Translations under genes and position numbers: made by a program | Assembly (NCBI RefSeq): GCF_030678875.1 | Contig: NZ_JAUUDS010000005.1 | Location: 156,902 to 220,901, forward strand | Reading direction: 5' to 3' | From: Sphingomonas aurea | GTDB lineage: Bacteria > Pseudomonadota > Alphaproteobacteria > Sphingomonadales > Sphingomonadaceae | DNA length: 64,000 bases | Shown: in pieces, positions 44,066-53,185 of the stretch | How the letters are laid out: each line of letters starts with the position of its first letter | How positions within the stretch are numbered: position 1 is the stretch's first letter | Notes under the pieces: model-generated | Database searches by the model: none | Told to the model about the DNA's origin: nothing | Seen by the model: only the letters and a program-made list of their open reading frames with translations

Positions 44066-46173
44066 AGCTGACGCGCCGCCGGCGCGGCGGGCGCCGTTGC
44101 CGGAGTGTCGCGCCGCGGGACCGGACCGGGATCGCGCTGGGGCTGGTCGCGCCCCGATACGCTGTCGATCAGGTCGTCGAGCTGCTGCTGCGGCGTGCGT
44201 GCCGGCGCGGTTCGCTCGGGCGCAGGACCCTCGTCACCGATGTCGGCGCCGGTCGGCGGTGCCGGATCGGCGGGCTGCTGGGGCAGGGGATTGCCGTTCT
44301 CGTCGACGAAGGTCGCGTTGTCGGGCGCGCCGTAATAGCTCTCCTCGTCGGGCTCCAGCTGCCACTCGGGCAAGGTGACCTGCGTGTCGAACTGCTCGAT
44401 CGGCCGGTCGGCGGTGGCGGGGCGCATGAACGCGGCGAAGGCGCGGGCGGGTGCGGTGCCGCCATGCAGCCCGCGCACCGGCTTGGCATCGTCGCGGCCC
44501 ATCCACACGCCGGTGGTCAACCCGCTGGAAAAGCCCAGGAACCAGCCGTCCTTCAGTGAGGTCGTGGTGCCAGTCTTGCCCGCCACCGGCCGGCCGATCT
44601 GCGCCTCGCGGCCGGTGCCGGTATTGACCGTCGTCTGCAGCAGGTCGGTCATCGCCGCCGCGACATAGGGCGCGACCAGCACGCGGCTGCGATCGACCTC
44701 ATGCGTGTAGATCGTCTCGCCGTTCGCGGTCACACGGGTGATGCCATAGGGGACGACCGCGACCCCCTTTGCCGCGACGCTGGCAAAGGCGCGGGTCATG
44801 TCGATCAGCCGCACGTCGCTGGTGCCCAGCACCATCGCCGGATGCGTGTTGATCTGGGTGGTGATGCCGAACCGGCGCGCCATGTCGGCGATGGTCGCGA
44901 AGCCGACCTCCTGCCCCAGCTTGGCCGCCACGGTGTTGAGCGAATAGGCGAAGGCGGTGCGCAGCGTCACGTTGCCCGAATTGTGCCGCGAGTCGTTGCG
45001 CGGGCTCCAGCCGTCGATCGTGACCGGCTCGTCGACGACGACGTCCTCGGGCTTGTGCCCGGCTTCCAGCGCGGCGAGATAGACGAACAGCTTGAACGCC
45101 GAGCCCGGCTGACGCTGCGCCTGGGTCGCGCGGTTGTAGATCGACGAGACGTAATCGGTGCCGCCGACCATCGCCCGTACCGCACCGTCGCGGTCGAGGC
45201 TGACGAGCGCCCCTTGCGCGCCGGCGGGCACGTTCGCGCGGATCGCGGCATCGGCCTGGCGCTGCATCTTCGGGTCGATCGTCGTCCAGACCTCCAGCGG
45301 CGCCTGAGTCTCGTCGATCAGCGTGTCGAGCTGGGGCAGGGCCCAGTCGGTGAAGTAGCGCGCGCTGTTCTGCGGCGGCTCCGGCGCCAGCTTCAGCCCC
45401 TCGGGGTCGGCCTGCTCGGCCTGGGACTGCGTGACATAGCCGTTGCGCACCATCTGGCGAAGCACCACCCCGGCGCGGCCCTTGGCGGCGTCGGCGTCGG
45501 CGGTGGGGGAATAGTTGGACGGCGCCTTGACCAGCCCGGCGATCACCGCCGCCTCGGCCAGGCTCAGCCGGTCGGCGCCGTGGCCGAAGAACTTGCGGCT
45601 CGCCGCGTCGATCCCGTACGCGCCGCCGCCATAATAGACCTTGTTCAGGTACAGCTCGAGGATCTGGTCCTTGGAGAATTTCCGCTCCAGCGCCAGCGCC
45701 AGGATCGCCTCGCGGAACTTGCGCCCGAACTTCTTCTGGCTCGACAGGAAGACGTTGCGCGCCAGCTGCTGGGTGATGGTCGACCCGCCCTGCACCCGCC
45801 GGCCGCGCTGGTAATTGACCCAGAGCGAGCGGACGATGCCGAGCGGATCGACGCCGGGATGCGAGCGGAAGCGGCTGTCCTCCACCGCGACGGTGGCGTC
45901 GCGCATCACGGTCGGAATGCTGTTATAGGTCAGCCACTCGCCGTAGCTCGGCCCCAGTGACACGATCACCGATCCGTCGGCAGCGTGGACGCGGATCATC
46001 TGGCCGTTGGGCGAGGACTTCAGCTCCTCGAAGCTCGGCAGCTGCGACCGCGCGACATAGACCGCGATCACCAGCGCGCCCAGGCCGATCACGGCCAGCC
46101 CGATCAGGATCTTGAGGGTAAGGCCCAGGCGGCGGCGCCAGGGCGAACGGGTTGCGGAACGCTTGCGAGCCAT
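44041..46173 (-). CDS. penicillin-binding protein 1A (transglycosylase/transpeptidase)
   Basis: A 710-residue bifunctional PBP. A membrane helix at 18-41 is followed by a GT51 domain with Glu98 in VEDSRFRSHPG and GGSTITQQLARN. The transpeptidase domain has SxxK in GSAFKLF, SLN in AYSLNTVA, and KTG in AGKTGTTTS. A tail of about 90 residues rich in Pro/Asp/Gln is probably disordered. It polymerises and crosslinks peptidoglycan. The OB insertion typical of long PBP1A is absent, so this is the shorter PBP1-type. Confidence 0.93.
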   Translation of the reverse strand: MARKRSATRSPWRRRLGLTLKILIGLAVIGLGALVIAVYVARSQLPSFEELKSSPNGQMIRVHAADGSVIVSLGPSYGEWLTYNSIPTVMRDATVAVEDSRFRSHPGVDPLGIVRSLWVNYQRGRRVQGGSTITQQLARNVFLSSQKKFGRKFREAILALALERKFSKDQILELYLNKVYYGGGAYGIDAASRKFFGHGADRLSLAEAAVIAGLVKAPSNYSPTADADAAKGRAGVVLRQMVRNGYVTQSQAEQADPEGLKLAPEPPQNSARYFTDWALPQLDTLIDETQAPLEVWTTIDPKMQRQADAAIRANVPAGAQGALVSLDRDGAVRAMVGGTDYVSSIYNRATQAQRQPGSAFKLFVYLAALEAGHKPEDVVVDEPVTIDGWSPRNDSRHNSGNVTLRTAFAYSLNTVAAKLGQEVGFATIADMARRFGITTQINTHPAMVLGTSDVRLIDMTRAFASVAAKGVAVVPYGITRVTANGETIYTHEVDRSRVLVAPYVAAAMTDLLQTTVNTGTGREAQIGRPVAGKTGTTTSLKDGWFLGFSSGLTTGVWMGRDDAKPVRGLHGGTAPARAFAAFMRPATADRPIEQFDTQVTLPEWQLEPDEESYYGAPDNATFVDENGNPLPQQPADPAPPTGADIGDEGPAPERTAPARTPQQQLDDLIDSVSGRDQPQRDPGPVPRRDTPATAPAAPAARQLQDARPTQ

Positions 46174-46242
46174 GAAGGCCCAGCGAAATACGCGTTAACC
46201 CTGCCGCCGACAAGCGTTACCGCAGGCCGGCGGCGGTTCGGG

Positions 46243-46644
46243 TCAACCCGCCTTGCGCGGCCGGAAATCCAGCGCGATCGAGTTCATGCAGTAGCGCAGC
46301 CCGGTCGGCGGCGGACCATCAGGAAAGACATGGCCCAGATGGCTGTCGCAGCGCGCGCACCGCGTTTCGGTCCGTACCATGCCGTGACTGCGATCGGTAT
46401 GGTCGGACACCCGATCGGGCGCGATGGGCTGGGTGAAGCTGGGCCAGCCCGAGCCGCTGTCATATTTGTCGGCGCTGTCGAACAGTTCGTTGGCACAGGC
46501 GGCGCAGCGATAGATGCCGTCTGCCTTGTTGTCGTTCAGCGCGCCGGCATAGGCCCGCTCGGTCCCGGCCTCGCGCAGGACATGATATTGCTCGGGCGTC
46601 AGGCGCTTGCGCCACTCGGCCTCGGAAAGGTTCAGCTGATCCAT
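46243..46644 (-). CDS. msrB: peptide-methionine (R)-S-oxide reductase
   Basis: A 133-residue MsrB, reducing the R form of oxidised methionine. Two zinc CxxC pairs (CAAC, CARC), GSGWPSFTQPI and the catalytic cysteine in LRYCMNSIALDF are present. Start uncertain: MDQLNLSEAEW (used) or an ATG two codons earlier; neither has a clear ribosome site. It follows the polyketide cassette by 31 bases and could be on the same transcript. Confidence 0.93.
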   Translation of the reverse strand: MDQLNLSEAEWRKRLTPEQYHVLREAGTERAYAGALNDNKADGIYRCAACANELFDSADKYDSGSGWPSFTQPIAPDRVSDHTDRSHGMVRTETRCARCDSHLGHVFPDGPPPTGLRYCMNSIALDFRPRKAG

Positions 46645-46675
46645 GGCCATAATTTCGTGAGCGCCCCCTGCGCGG

Positions 46676-47764
46676 TCAAGCCCCTGTCGGCGCATCGTGA
46701 TCGATCCGCGTCGCGGCGGCCATGATCTGGATCAGCCCCGGCGTCGCCGCACGGACGAGCCACGGCGCCGCAGCGCCTTCCGCCAGCCGCCGGAGCAGCC
46801 CGGCGACCGCCATCGGACGCCGTACCCGTGCCGCGAAATGCGGTTGCCACGCGCGCGCCGCCGCGCCGCCGCCACGGGCATGGGCGCCTGCCGCCGCGAT
46901 GCCGCTCGCCAGCGCGATTCCCATCCCCTCGCCGGCCAGCGACGGGATCACCGCCGCCTGGTCGCCGAGCCGGAACAGCCCCGCCGTGCCCGCCCGCGCG
47001 CGCCAGCCATAGGGGACGTTGGCGACCGCCTGCACGGGTTCCGAGGTCATGAAGCTCAGCCGCTCGCCCAGGTCGGGCGCCTCTGCTGCCAGCATCGCGA
47101 GCAAGGCCGCGGGCGACCCGGCCGCGTCCAGGCGTGAGCGATGGACCGCCATGCACAGGTTGACGCCACCGTCCTCCTGCCGCGCGATCCCGGCATAGCC
47201 CCGTGCGAACAGGTGCAGCTCGATCGCCGGCCCGACCAGCCGGTCGAGCGCCGGCGATCCGGGCAGCCTTACTCGCAGCCCCAGTGTCGGGTCGCTCCCC
47301 CGCGCCGCGGCCGGGCGGGCCAGCCCGCGCAGGTCGTGCTTGCCGGTCGCGAGGAACAGTGCAGCGGGCATCAGCGCCGCCCCGTCCGCCAGCCGCAGCG
47401 CGCCGTCCTCAACCGATCGCACCGCCACGCCACGCTCGACCGCGTCGACCTGCGCGAGCAGTGCCGCGTCCAGCGTCCTTCGCGACACGGCCAGTGCCGG
47501 CCAGGGCAGGGGCGCCACCGCACGCCGACCGCCGGCGAACACCCGCACCTCGCCGATCCGCTCGCGATTGAGCGCGTCCGCCTCGATCCCCAGCCGCGCC
47601 AGCGCAGCCAGGCTCCGCCAGCTGAGGAACCCGCCGCACAGCGCGTCGCCCGTCTCCGCCGTCCGTTCCAGCAGCAGCGGCCGCTCCCCCGCCGCCGCGA
47701 GTGCGATTGCCGCCGCCGCCCCGGCGGGGCCGCCGCCGACGATCAGCGGGCCCGTTCGACGCAC
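46676..47764 (-). CDS. FAD-dependent oxidoreductase of the polyketide cassette
   Basis: A 362-residue flavoprotein of the geranylgeranyl-reductase / aromatic-hydroxylase group. Dinucleotide site GGGPAGAAAAIALAAAG from residue 9; second FAD motif FRLGDQAAVIPSLAGEGMG. It probably hydroxylates or otherwise oxidises the product of the adjacent type III PKS, by analogy with SrsC-type enzymes in phenolic lipid clusters. Its start lies inside the 3' end of the methyltransferase gene (22-base overlap). Confidence 0.8.
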   Translation of the reverse strand: MRRTGPLIVGGGPAGAAAAIALAAAGERPLLLERTAETGDALCGGFLSWRSLAALARLGIEADALNRERIGEVRVFAGGRRAVAPLPWPALAVSRRTLDAALLAQVDAVERGVAVRSVEDGALRLADGAALMPAALFLATGKHDLRGLARPAAARGSDPTLGLRVRLPGSPALDRLVGPAIELHLFARGYAGIARQEDGGVNLCMAVHRSRLDAAGSPAALLAMLAAEAPDLGERLSFMTSEPVQAVANVPYGWRARAGTAGLFRLGDQAAVIPSLAGEGMGIALASGIAAAGAHARGGGAAARAWQPHFAARVRRPMAVAGLLRRLAEGAAAPWLVRAATPGLIQIMAAATRIDHDAPTGA

Positions 47765-48426
47765 AGCCGGAATGGAAAGGCGCGGAACACCCGCGCGTCG
47801 GCTATCCCTGCCTTCTCCAGCAGCTCCGCCCAGTCGCTCCGTCGAAAGGCGCGCGCGATCGATACGGTGCCATCATGGCGCACGATCGGGTGCCAGCGCG
47901 CGATCCGCGCCAGCAGCGGAAAGCCGCGATAGGCGAAGCCGTGGCGGTGCAGGTCGTTGACGAACCAGGCGCTCGCATGCCCCTCCATCCAGCGCAGGAA
48001 CGCGACCAGCTCGGGTGCCGTCATGTGATGCGCGACGAGGCTGCTGACGACCGCGTCCCAGCCGCGCCCCATCATCTCGTAATCGCCGGTGCGATAGCGG
48101 ATCGTCGAGTCGGCCGGCGTGTGCAGCCGTGCGGCATATTCGCTGCGCGGATTCAGGTCGATGCCGACCAGCTCGGTCGCGATCCGGCGCTTGCGCGCCC
48201 AATGCTCGATCCGCCGCAGCATGTCGCCGTCGCCGAACCCGACGTCGAGGATACGCAGCGAGTCGCGCCCCTCGGCGATCCGCGACAGGAAGTTCAGGGT
48301 CGGCCGCGCCGCGAGCGTGACGGTGTTGACGCGCGCCAGGTCGCCGACCACCGCGGCATAGGTGTCTGCGTCCAGATCGTCGGCATCCATCAGCTCGCGC
48401 GCGATCCGGCGGCGGGCGAGCGTCAT
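47743..48426 (-). CDS. class I SAM methyltransferase of the polyketide cassette
   Basis: A 227-residue methyltransferase. The SAM motif ILDVGFGDGD is at 59-68; AHHMTAPELVAFLRWM lies in the core. The N-terminal ELMDADDLDADTYAAVVGDL segment is typical of methyltransferases encoded beside bacterial type III PKSs. It probably methylates a ring oxygen or carbon of the polyketide. It overlaps the PKS gene by four bases and the flavoprotein gene by 22. Confidence 0.82.
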   Translation of the reverse strand: MTLARRRIARELMDADDLDADTYAAVVGDLARVNTVTLAARPTLNFLSRIAEGRDSLRILDVGFGDGDMLRRIEHWARKRRIATELVGIDLNPRSEYAARLHTPADSTIRYRTGDYEMMGRGWDAVVSSLVAHHMTAPELVAFLRWMEGHASAWFVNDLHRHGFAYRGFPLLARIARWHPIVRHDGTVSIARAFRRSDWAELLEKAGIADARVFRAFPFRLCVERAR

Positions 48427-49478
48427 GCCACGCTCCGGAAGCCGAACCCCTCGGCCGCCAGCCCCGGTCCGAAGGCGAGCGCAACGCCGTGCTCCACCCG
48501 CGGCCCCGCCAACAGTCGCGCCAGCGTGAACATCAGCGTGGCGGAGGACATGTTGCCGCAGTCGTTCAGCACCCCGCGCGCCGCGTCCAGCGCGTCCGTC
48601 GGCAGGGCGAGCGCCGTCTGCACCGCATCGAGGATCGATCGCCCGCCGGCATGGACCGCCCAGGCATCGACTGCCCGTCCGCCGGTGACGGTATCGCGGA
48701 ACGCCGGCTCAGCCAGCGCTGCGCCGATCCGCCGTGGCACCTCGCCCGACAGGGTCATGGCGAAGCCGCGGTCGGTGATCGTCCAGCGGATCAGCGTGTC
48801 GCTGTCGGGCAGGGTCGCCGCGAACGGCCGTTCCAGTGCGAAGCCCTGGGGATCGGCCGTGACCAGCGCCGCCGCCGCGCCGTCGCCGAACTGCAGCTGC
48901 GCCAGCAGCGCTTCGGGCTCCGGCGTGTCCTGCAGGTGCAGCGTCGACAGCTCGCAGGCGATCACCAGCACCCGCGCTGCCGGCTCCGACCGGACGATGT
49001 GCCGCGCGCTGCGCAGGGCGGCGACCGCGGCGTAGCAGCCCATGAACCCGACCAGCAGCCGCTCGACCGAACCTTCCAGTCCCAGTGCCCGCGCGACGAT
49101 CTGGTCCAGTCCCGGCGCGACGAAGCCGGTGCAACTGGCGACCACCAGATGGGTGATGCCGTCGAGCGACACCTGTGTCGCGAGGTCGGCCACCGCCGCC
49201 AGCGCCAGCGCGGGTGCGGCCTCGGCATAGATCGCCATCCGTGCCTCGGTTCCCGGCAGCACCGGCCCGGCGTAGAAACCGCCCTTGCCGGTTGGCGACC
49301 CGCCGTCGGTGGCGGAGGGCAGCACCGACCAGCGATGCGCGATCCCCGCGCGGCGCGCCATCCGATCGAACAAAGCGCGGTGGGGCGCGGCTACCCGTTC
49401 GCTGGCCCAGGCGATGAAGGCTTGGTGGACGTCATGGTCGGGCGTGGCGACGCCGACGGCGTTGAGACAGGCATGCAC
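48423..49478 (-). CDS. type III polyketide synthase
   Basis: A 351-residue chalcone-synthase-fold enzyme. The triad is Cys116 in VASCTGFVAPGLD, His276 in AVHAGGRSILD, and Asn309 in LNDCGNMSSAT. These enzymes extend a starter acyl-CoA with malonyl-CoA and cyclise the chain to resorcinols, pyrones or phloroglucinols. Starter choice cannot be read off. The gene begins only 7 bases after tyrC, so it is likely expressed with hisC-tyrC. Confidence 0.93.
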   Translation of the reverse strand: MHACLNAVGVATPDHDVHQAFIAWASERVAAPHRALFDRMARRAGIAHRWSVLPSATDGGSPTGKGGFYAGPVLPGTEARMAIYAEAAPALALAAVADLATQVSLDGITHLVVASCTGFVAPGLDQIVARALGLEGSVERLLVGFMGCYAAVAALRSARHIVRSEPAARVLVIACELSTLHLQDTPEPEALLAQLQFGDGAAAALVTADPQGFALERPFAATLPDSDTLIRWTITDRGFAMTLSGEVPRRIGAALAEPAFRDTVTGGRAVDAWAVHAGGRSILDAVQTALALPTDALDAARGVLNDCGNMSSATLMFTLARLLAGPRVEHGVALAFGPGLAAEGFGFRSVA

Positions 49479-49485
49479 GCGACGC

Positions 49486-50430
49486 TCAACGCGTCAGCAT
49501 GGAATCGGACGCCGCATTGCCCGTCTCCCCATGCGATCGCCCGAAATCCGCGGCGGCATCGTCCTGCCCCTGGGCGATGATCGACCGCCGGATCGCGCGG
49601 GTGCGGGTGAACAGGTCGAACAGCGTGTCGCCGTCGCCCCAGCGGATCGCCCGCTGCAGCATCGTCACGTCCTCGGTCAGCCGCTGCAGGATCTCCAGCA
49701 CCGCCTCGCGATTGTTCAGGAACACGTCGCGCCACATGGTCGGGTCGGACGCAGCGATGCGGGTGAAGTCGCGGAAACCGCCGGCGGAAAACTTGATGAC
49801 CTCGCTCTGCGTCACCTCTTCCAGGTCCGATGCGGTGCCGACGATCGAATAGGCGATCAGGTGCGGCACATGGCTGGTCACCGCCAGCACCAGGTCGTGG
49901 TGGCGCGGCGTCATGATCTCGACATTCGCGCCCAGCGCCTCCCAGAAGGCGCGTAGCCGCGCGACCGGCGCCGGATCGCTCGCCTCCTCGGGCGTCAGGA
50001 TGCACCACCGTCCGCGGAACAGCGTCGCGAAGCCCGCTTCCGGCCCGCTATATTCGGTGCCTGCCACCGGATGACCCGGGACGATGACCGCGTCGGGCAG
50101 CACCCCGCGCAACGCCGCCAGCACACTCTCCTTCGACCCGCCGACATCGGTGATGACCACGTCCGCGGCCAGATCGTCCGCGATCCCACCGGCGGCGGCG
50201 GCCATCGCGCCGACCGGCACGCACAGCATCACCAGATCGGCGCCGCGCACCGCCTCGCCCGCCGTCTCGCAGATCGCGTCGGCCAGCCCGATCCGCGCCG
50301 CCGTTTCGCGTACGCCGGCATCGGCGTCGTGGCCGGTGATCCGCACCTCCGGCAGCGCCCGCCGCGTCGCCCGCGCGACCGAGGAGCCGATCAGCCCCAG
50401 CCCGATGATCGCGACGTGCCTGAACGCCAT
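49486..50430 (-). CDS. tyrC: prephenate/arogenate dehydrogenase
   Basis: A 314-residue dehydrogenase for tyrosine synthesis. NAD(P) motif GLGLIG at residues 10-15; active-site segments GHPVAGTEYSGPEAG and TSHVPHLIAYSIVG are present. Whether prephenate or arogenate is preferred is unclear, hence tyrC (cyclohexadienyl type). Its ATG shares one base with the hisC stop (TGATG). No ACT domain is attached. Confidence 0.9.
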   Translation of the reverse strand: MAFRHVAIIGLGLIGSSVARATRRALPEVRITGHDADAGVRETAARIGLADAICETAGEAVRGADLVMLCVPVGAMAAAAGGIADDLAADVVITDVGGSKESVLAALRGVLPDAVIVPGHPVAGTEYSGPEAGFATLFRGRWCILTPEEASDPAPVARLRAFWEALGANVEIMTPRHHDLVLAVTSHVPHLIAYSIVGTASDLEEVTQSEVIKFSAGGFRDFTRIAASDPTMWRDVFLNNREAVLEILQRLTEDVTMLQRAIRWGDGDTLFDLFTRTRAIRRSIIAQGQDDAAADFGRSHGETGNAASDSMLTR

Positions 50431-51533
50431 CAGCCGGCGCGCTCCGTCTCGGCGCGCAGCACCCCGGCCACCGCGCGCATGTCGTCCTCGGCGCCGATGG
50501 TGATGCGAAGGCCATGCGCCAGCCCCTGACCGGGCAGCCAGCGCGTCGCATAGCCTGCCGCCATCAGTGCGTGATACGCCGCCTCGGCAGTCAGCGCGCC
50601 CTCGAACAGCACCATCACGAAATTGGCCTTGCTCGGCACCGCACGCAGCCCGGCGTCGCGCATCGCGTCGATCTCGCCGACGAACCAGTCGCGCCAGCGC
50701 AGATTGTGCGCCCGGCTCGCGTCGATGAAGTCACCGGCGTCGAGCGCCGCGATCGCCGCGCGCTGCGCGCCGATGCCGAACGAGAAGGGCGCGCGGATGC
50801 GGTGCATCGCGTCGATGATCGCGGGCGAGGCGTAACCCCAGCCGATCCGCTCGGCAGCGAGACCGAAGATCTTGGAGAAGGTCCGCGTCACCAGCACGTT
50901 GCCCGCGGTCCGCGCCAGCTCCAGCGCGCCGTCGTCGTCCGCGGGCTCCAGATATTCGGTATAGGCCTGGTCGACCACCAGCAGCACATCGACCGGCAGG
51001 CCGGCGTGCAGCCGTGCAATCTCGGCATGCGGGGTATAGGTGCCGGTCGGATTGTTGGGATTGGCGACGAATACCAGCCGGGTCCGCTCGGTCACCGCCG
51101 CCAGGATCGCGTCGACGTCGGTGGCATAGTCGTGGTCGGCGACGACCACCGGGACCGCGCCCACCCGCCGCGTCGCGATGTCATAGACCGCGAAGCCGTA
51201 GCGGACATGGATGATCTCGTCGCCCACCCCGGCAAAGGCGCCGGCCGCCAGGTGCAGCACCTCGTCCGACCCGGTGCCATAGACGATCCGTTCCGCCTCG
51301 ATCCCGTAATGCGCCGCCAGTTTTGCACGCAGCTGGGTCGCGGCGGCATCGGGATAGCGTTCCAGCTCGGTCGCGGCGCTGCGATAGGCCTCGCGCGCCG
51401 CCTCGGGCGTGCCGAGCGGGTTCTCGTTCGACGACAGCTTCACGACCTTGCGCCCGTCCTCCGCCGTCGCGCGGCCGGGAACATAGGGAGCGATCGCCGC
51501 GATCCATGGCTTGGGGGCAGGGAGGTGGGTCAT
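50430..51533 (-). CDS. hisC: histidinol-phosphate aminotransferase
   Basis: A 367-residue fold-type I aminotransferase. KLSSNENPLGTPEAA at the N-terminus, FVANPNNPTGTY, DQAYTEYL and the PLP lysine in TRTFSKIFGLA identify HisC. In alphaproteobacteria this paralogue next to tyrC often also makes phenylalanine and tyrosine. Start chosen at MTHLPAPKPW; a frame extending to 51605 lies in the divergent promoter region. Confidence 0.93.
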   Translation of the reverse strand: MTHLPAPKPWIAAIAPYVPGRATAEDGRKVVKLSSNENPLGTPEAAREAYRSAATELERYPDAAATQLRAKLAAHYGIEAERIVYGTGSDEVLHLAAGAFAGVGDEIIHVRYGFAVYDIATRRVGAVPVVVADHDYATDVDAILAAVTERTRLVFVANPNNPTGTYTPHAEIARLHAGLPVDVLLVVDQAYTEYLEPADDDGALELARTAGNVLVTRTFSKIFGLAAERIGWGYASPAIIDAMHRIRAPFSFGIGAQRAAIAALDAGDFIDASRAHNLRWRDWFVGEIDAMRDAGLRAVPSKANFVMVLFEGALTAEAAYHALMAAGYATRWLPGQGLAHGLRITIGAEDDMRAVAGVLRAETERAG

Positions 51534-51641
51534 CGTCCGCGCATAGCGGGGCCGGGTGTTCCGCAAAACCCCCCGTCGTGCCGGGTCCACTACGTACACC
51601 CCCACCTTGCCATCGCTGCGCCATCACCCTAGCGGGCGGGC
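51534..51641. promoter_or_regulatory. divergent promoter region hisC / metX
   Basis: The 108 bases between these divergent starts must hold both promoters. A GGGGCCGGGTGTTCCG stretch and its surroundings show no SAM-riboswitch-like fold that I can recognise on the metX side. Confidence 0.5.
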
Positions 51642-52757
51642 ATGGAAGACCAGCGCTTCGGGCTCTCGCGCCGCGTGACGCTGCCCGGGCCGCTCCGGCT
51701 CGACGGCGGGGCGATGCTGGCGCCGGTCGAGATCGCCTACGAAACCTATGGCACCCTCGCGCCGGACGGCGGCAATGCGATCCTGATCTGCCACGCGCTG
51801 ACCGGCGACCAGCATGTCGCCTCGTTCCACCCGCGCACCGGCAAGCCCGGCTGGTGGACGCGGCTGGTCGGGCCGGACAAGCCGATCGATCCCGCCCGCG
51901 ACTTCGTCGTCTGCGCGAATGTGCTGGGCAGCTGCATGGGCTCCTCCGGTCCGGCCAGCATCGATCCGTCTACCGGCCAGCCCTATGCGATGCGCTTTCC
52001 CGTCATCACCGTGCGCGACATGGTGCGCGCGCAGGCGATGCTGCTCGACCATCTCGGCGTCGCCACGCTGAAGGCGGTGGTCGGCGGATCGATGGGCGGG
52101 ATGCAGGCGCTCAGCTGGCCGGCGACCTTTCCCGACCGGGTGCGCGCCTGCGTCGTCATCGCCTCGACCGCGCGCCATACCGCACAGAACATCGCCTTTC
52201 ACGAAGTCGGCCGCCAAGCGATCATGGCCGACCCGAAATGGCGCGGCGGCGACTATTACGGGCATGACGACCCGCCCGCCGCCGGGCTGTCGGTGGCGCG
52301 GATGGCCGCGCACATCACCTATCTGTCCGAGGCGGGGCTGACCGAGAAGTTCGGCCGCAAGCTCCAGGCGCGCGAGGCCAAGGGCTTCGGCTTCGACGCC
52401 GATTTCCAGGTGGAAAGCTATCTGCGCCACCAGGGCCTCAGCTTCGTCGATCGGTTCGATGCCAATTCTTACCTCTATATCACCCGCGCGATGGATTATT
52501 TCGACCTGGCCGAGGAGCATGGCGGCCTGCTCGCCAACGCCTTTCGCCGGACGGACGCGCGCTTCTGCCTGGTCAGCTTCGATACCGACTGGCTCTATCC
52601 GACCATCGAGTCGCGCCACATCGTCCATGCCCTGAACGCCGCCGGCCGCGCGGCGACCTTCGTCGAGCTGTCGAGCCCTTATGGCCACGACGCCTTCCTG
52701 CTCGACGCGCCGGAGATGAACCGCGTGGTCGACGGCTTCCTGAAGGGTGGGCGATGA
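51642..52757 (+). CDS. metX: homoserine O-acetyltransferase
   Basis: A 371-residue alpha/beta hydrolase fold enzyme that acylates homoserine in methionine synthesis. The nucleophile is Ser150 in [10 protein letters not shown]; acid in SFDTDWLYP; base in YGHDAFL. Conserved GDQHVAS and GSCMGSSGP segments are present. Acetyl versus succinyl specificity of MetX is uncertain from sequence. It overlaps the acetyltransferase gene by four bases. Confidence 0.94.
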   Translation: MEDQRFGLSRRVTLPGPLRLDGGAMLAPVEIAYETYGTLAPDGGNAILICHALTGDQHVASFHPRTGKPGWWTRLVGPDKPIDPARDFVVCANVLGSCMGSSGPASIDPSTGQPYAMRFPVITVRDMVRAQAMLLDHLGVATLKAVVGGSMGGMQALSWPATFPDRVRACVVIASTARHTAQNIAFHEVGRQAIMADPKWRGGDYYGHDDPPAAGLSVARMAAHITYLSEAGLTEKFGRKLQAREAKGFGFDADFQVESYLRHQGLSFVDRFDANSYLYITRAMDYFDLAEEHGGLLANAFRRTDARFCLVSFDTDWLYPTIESRHIVHALNAAGRAATFVELSSPYGHDAFLLDAPEMNRVVDGFLKGGR

Positions 52758-53185
52758 CCGCGACGATTTCCGACGACCGGGCGCTGCTCGACTTCGACCG
52801 CATCCACCGCTGGCTGACCACCAGCTACTGGTCGCCCGGCATCGACCGCGCGACCGTGGAACGCGCGGCAGCCAATTCGCGCTGCGTCGGCGCCTATGCA
52901 CCGGGCGGGCAGGTCGGCTTCGCGCGGCTCATCACCGATGGGGCGACCTTCGGCTGGCTTGCCGACGTAGTGGTGGACGAGGATGCGCGCGGGCAGGGGA
53001 TCGGCCGGTCGATGGTCCGCCACCTGATCGAGGCGCCCGATCTGGCGGGGATCAGGCGGATCATGCTCAACACGCTCGACGCGCACGGCGTCTATGCCGC
53101 GCTCGGCTTCGCGGCGCCGATCCGGCCCGACTTCCTGATGGAGCGGCTCGGCCCCGGTGCCGCCGAGCGGCTGCGCGCCCTGTGA
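52754..53185 (+). CDS. GNAT-family N-acetyltransferase
   Basis: A 143-residue GNAT. The acetyl-CoA motif is [18 protein letters not shown], with the RGQGIG loop. [22 protein letters not shown] at the start is typical of small sphingomonad GNATs. Substrate unknown. It sits between metX and metW with overlaps on both sides (ATGA, GTGA), which is not the usual direct metX-metW pair. Confidence 0.88.
   Translation: MTATISDDRALLDFDRIHRWLTTSYWSPGIDRATVERAAANSRCVGAYAPGGQVGFARLITDGATFGWLADVVVDEDARGQGIGRSMVRHLIEAPDLAGIRRIMLNTLDAHGVYAALGFAAPIRPDFLMERLGPGAAERLRAL

Noticed and set aside
51534..51641. SAM-II riboswitch before metX
   Set aside because: Common in alphaproteobacteria, but the leader here lacks the pseudoknot pattern and is too GC-rich.
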